Assembly (NCBI RefSeq): GCF_014534745.1
Contig: NZ_JACVVP010000028.1
Location: 1-64,000, forward strand
DNA from: Flammeovirga sp. EKP202
GTDB taxonomy: Bacteria; Bacteroidota; Bacteroidia; Cytophagales; Flammeovirgaceae
Direction: 5' to 3'
DNA length: 64,000 bases
The notes below the pieces were generated by a model. The model made no database searches and was not told the origin of the DNA. It worked only from the letters and a program-made list of their open reading frames with translations. Within the stretch, counting starts at the first letter, position 1, and every line of letters begins with the position of its first letter. Both the position numbers and the translations under genes were made by a program. Below are positions 63,643 to 64,000 of this stretch, piece after piece.

Positions 63643-64000
63643 TTAATCATTATAATAATAATGAATTTGTGAAGTAGCATCCTTTGAAAGGTTAGTCTCT
63701 CCAGGATTATTTTGGGTCACGAAAGCATTATTTGTCAACTTTCCTTCAATAAACTGCGTATCTCCCCAATTATTAAAATTAGAATTATCTAAATTCAACC
63801 TGAGAGTATCACAAGCTAAGTGAAAGTTAAAATTAGAATTATTTGTCCCTGAAATTTCAAGATTAGATAATCCTTTTGCAACTCTATTACGCATATAACC
63901 TTCGCTTCCATCGAGTTCTAACTTCAAAGAAGATCCCTTAAACTTATTAAATCCAATGTCAGAAGATTTTGCTATTACATTAACCTCCTCTAGAGGTAGG
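63643..64000 (-). CDS. DUF2807-like (GIN domain) protein, 3' part only
   Basis: The reading frame is open to the right window edge, so only the last 118 residues are seen. They are rich in Asn and form short beta repeats (GLSNLEISGTNNSNFNFHL, LRLNLDNSNFNNWGDT), as in head GIN domain proteins such as the one at 30268-31005. The frame contains a TTG near 63927 but runs through it to the edge, so the true start lies outside. It ends HYYYND and is followed by its own terminator. Confidence 0.7.
   Translation of the reverse strand, partial: LPLEEVNVIAKSSDIGFNKFKGSSLKLELDGSEGYMRNRVAKGLSNLEISGTNNSNFNFHLACDTLRLNLDNSNFNNWGDTQFIEGKLTNNAFVTQNNPGETNLSKDATSQIHYYYND

Overview
The window is AT-rich chromosomal DNA (roughly one third G+C by eye) from a member of the Bacteroidota, most likely a marine Cytophagales/Flammeovirgaceae-type bacterium. 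The phylum is supported by promoters of the TTTG-N19-TAnnTTTG type (482-512 and 58640-58670), a Bacteroidota-type RpoB, Rho with a long disordered N-terminal insert, BatD, DUF4286, DUF5606 and DUF2807 proteins, LytTR/LytS and NtrC-like two-component pairs and PorT-like outer-membrane barrels. The genus is inference. No CRISPR array, prophage, insertion sequence or integrase was seen; this is core and near-core chromosome with some accessory envelope genes.

Left part (1-12 kb). A duplicated tRNA-Gly/tRNA-Leu cassette on the minus strand is driven by a near-ideal promoter. Next come signalling parts (an Hpt-like protein, a stand-alone receiver protein with a TPR lipoprotein/secreted partner), recQ and era, a BatD/lipoprotein pair, and a second Hpt protein coupled to queG. 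Between 12.3 and 14.7 kb lies DUF4286-dsbD.

Middle (14.8-31 kb). A four-gene exopolysaccharide export/control operon (Wza-like, Wzc-like BY-kinase, PHP tyrosine phosphatase, epimerase) is followed by a TPR protein, a phosphosulfolactate synthase, a flavin reductase-like protein and a fused OlsF-like aminolipid synthase. From 26 to 30 kb the minus strand carries a membrane protein, a winged-helix regulator, a tiny ORF, a B12/radical SAM enzyme and CreD. Three copies of one operator (ACTTTG-N5-CAAAGT) lie just upstream of the membrane protein, the tiny ORF and the radical SAM gene, which suggests a self-contained regulon. At 31.1-31.5 kb, between two convergent terminators, is a dense cluster of DnaA-box-like 9-mers.

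Right part (31.5-64 kb). A RluA-family pseudouridine synthase and panB, an SDR, a LytS/LytTR pair with a heptamer repeat upstream, a DUF1566 lipoprotein, PolX with a decayed polymerase site, a 7TM-type histidine kinase with its receiver protein, DUF5606, and rpoB. rpoB stands alone: neither rpoC nor rplJL is next to it. Then a TlpA-like thioredoxin, small envelope proteins, a ceramidase-like protein, rho with a structured leader, a very long nucleotide-transporter-like/HEAT/cNMP protein, gmk, an ECF sigma factor, a GT9-like protein and two tandem PorT-like barrels whose leaders share a promoter and a covarying long-range stem. An NtrB/NtrC-type pair follows; the kinase gene again carries many copies of the same DnaA-box-like 9-mer. 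The window ends in a partial DUF2807-like gene.

The observations most worth following are the three-operator regulon with its 32-codon ORF, the two clusters of TTATTCACA/TTATCAACA motifs, the isolated rpoB, the covarying leaders of the barrel genes, and two intrinsic terminators (3998-4018 minus, 63532-63568 plus) that have no annotated gene in front of them.
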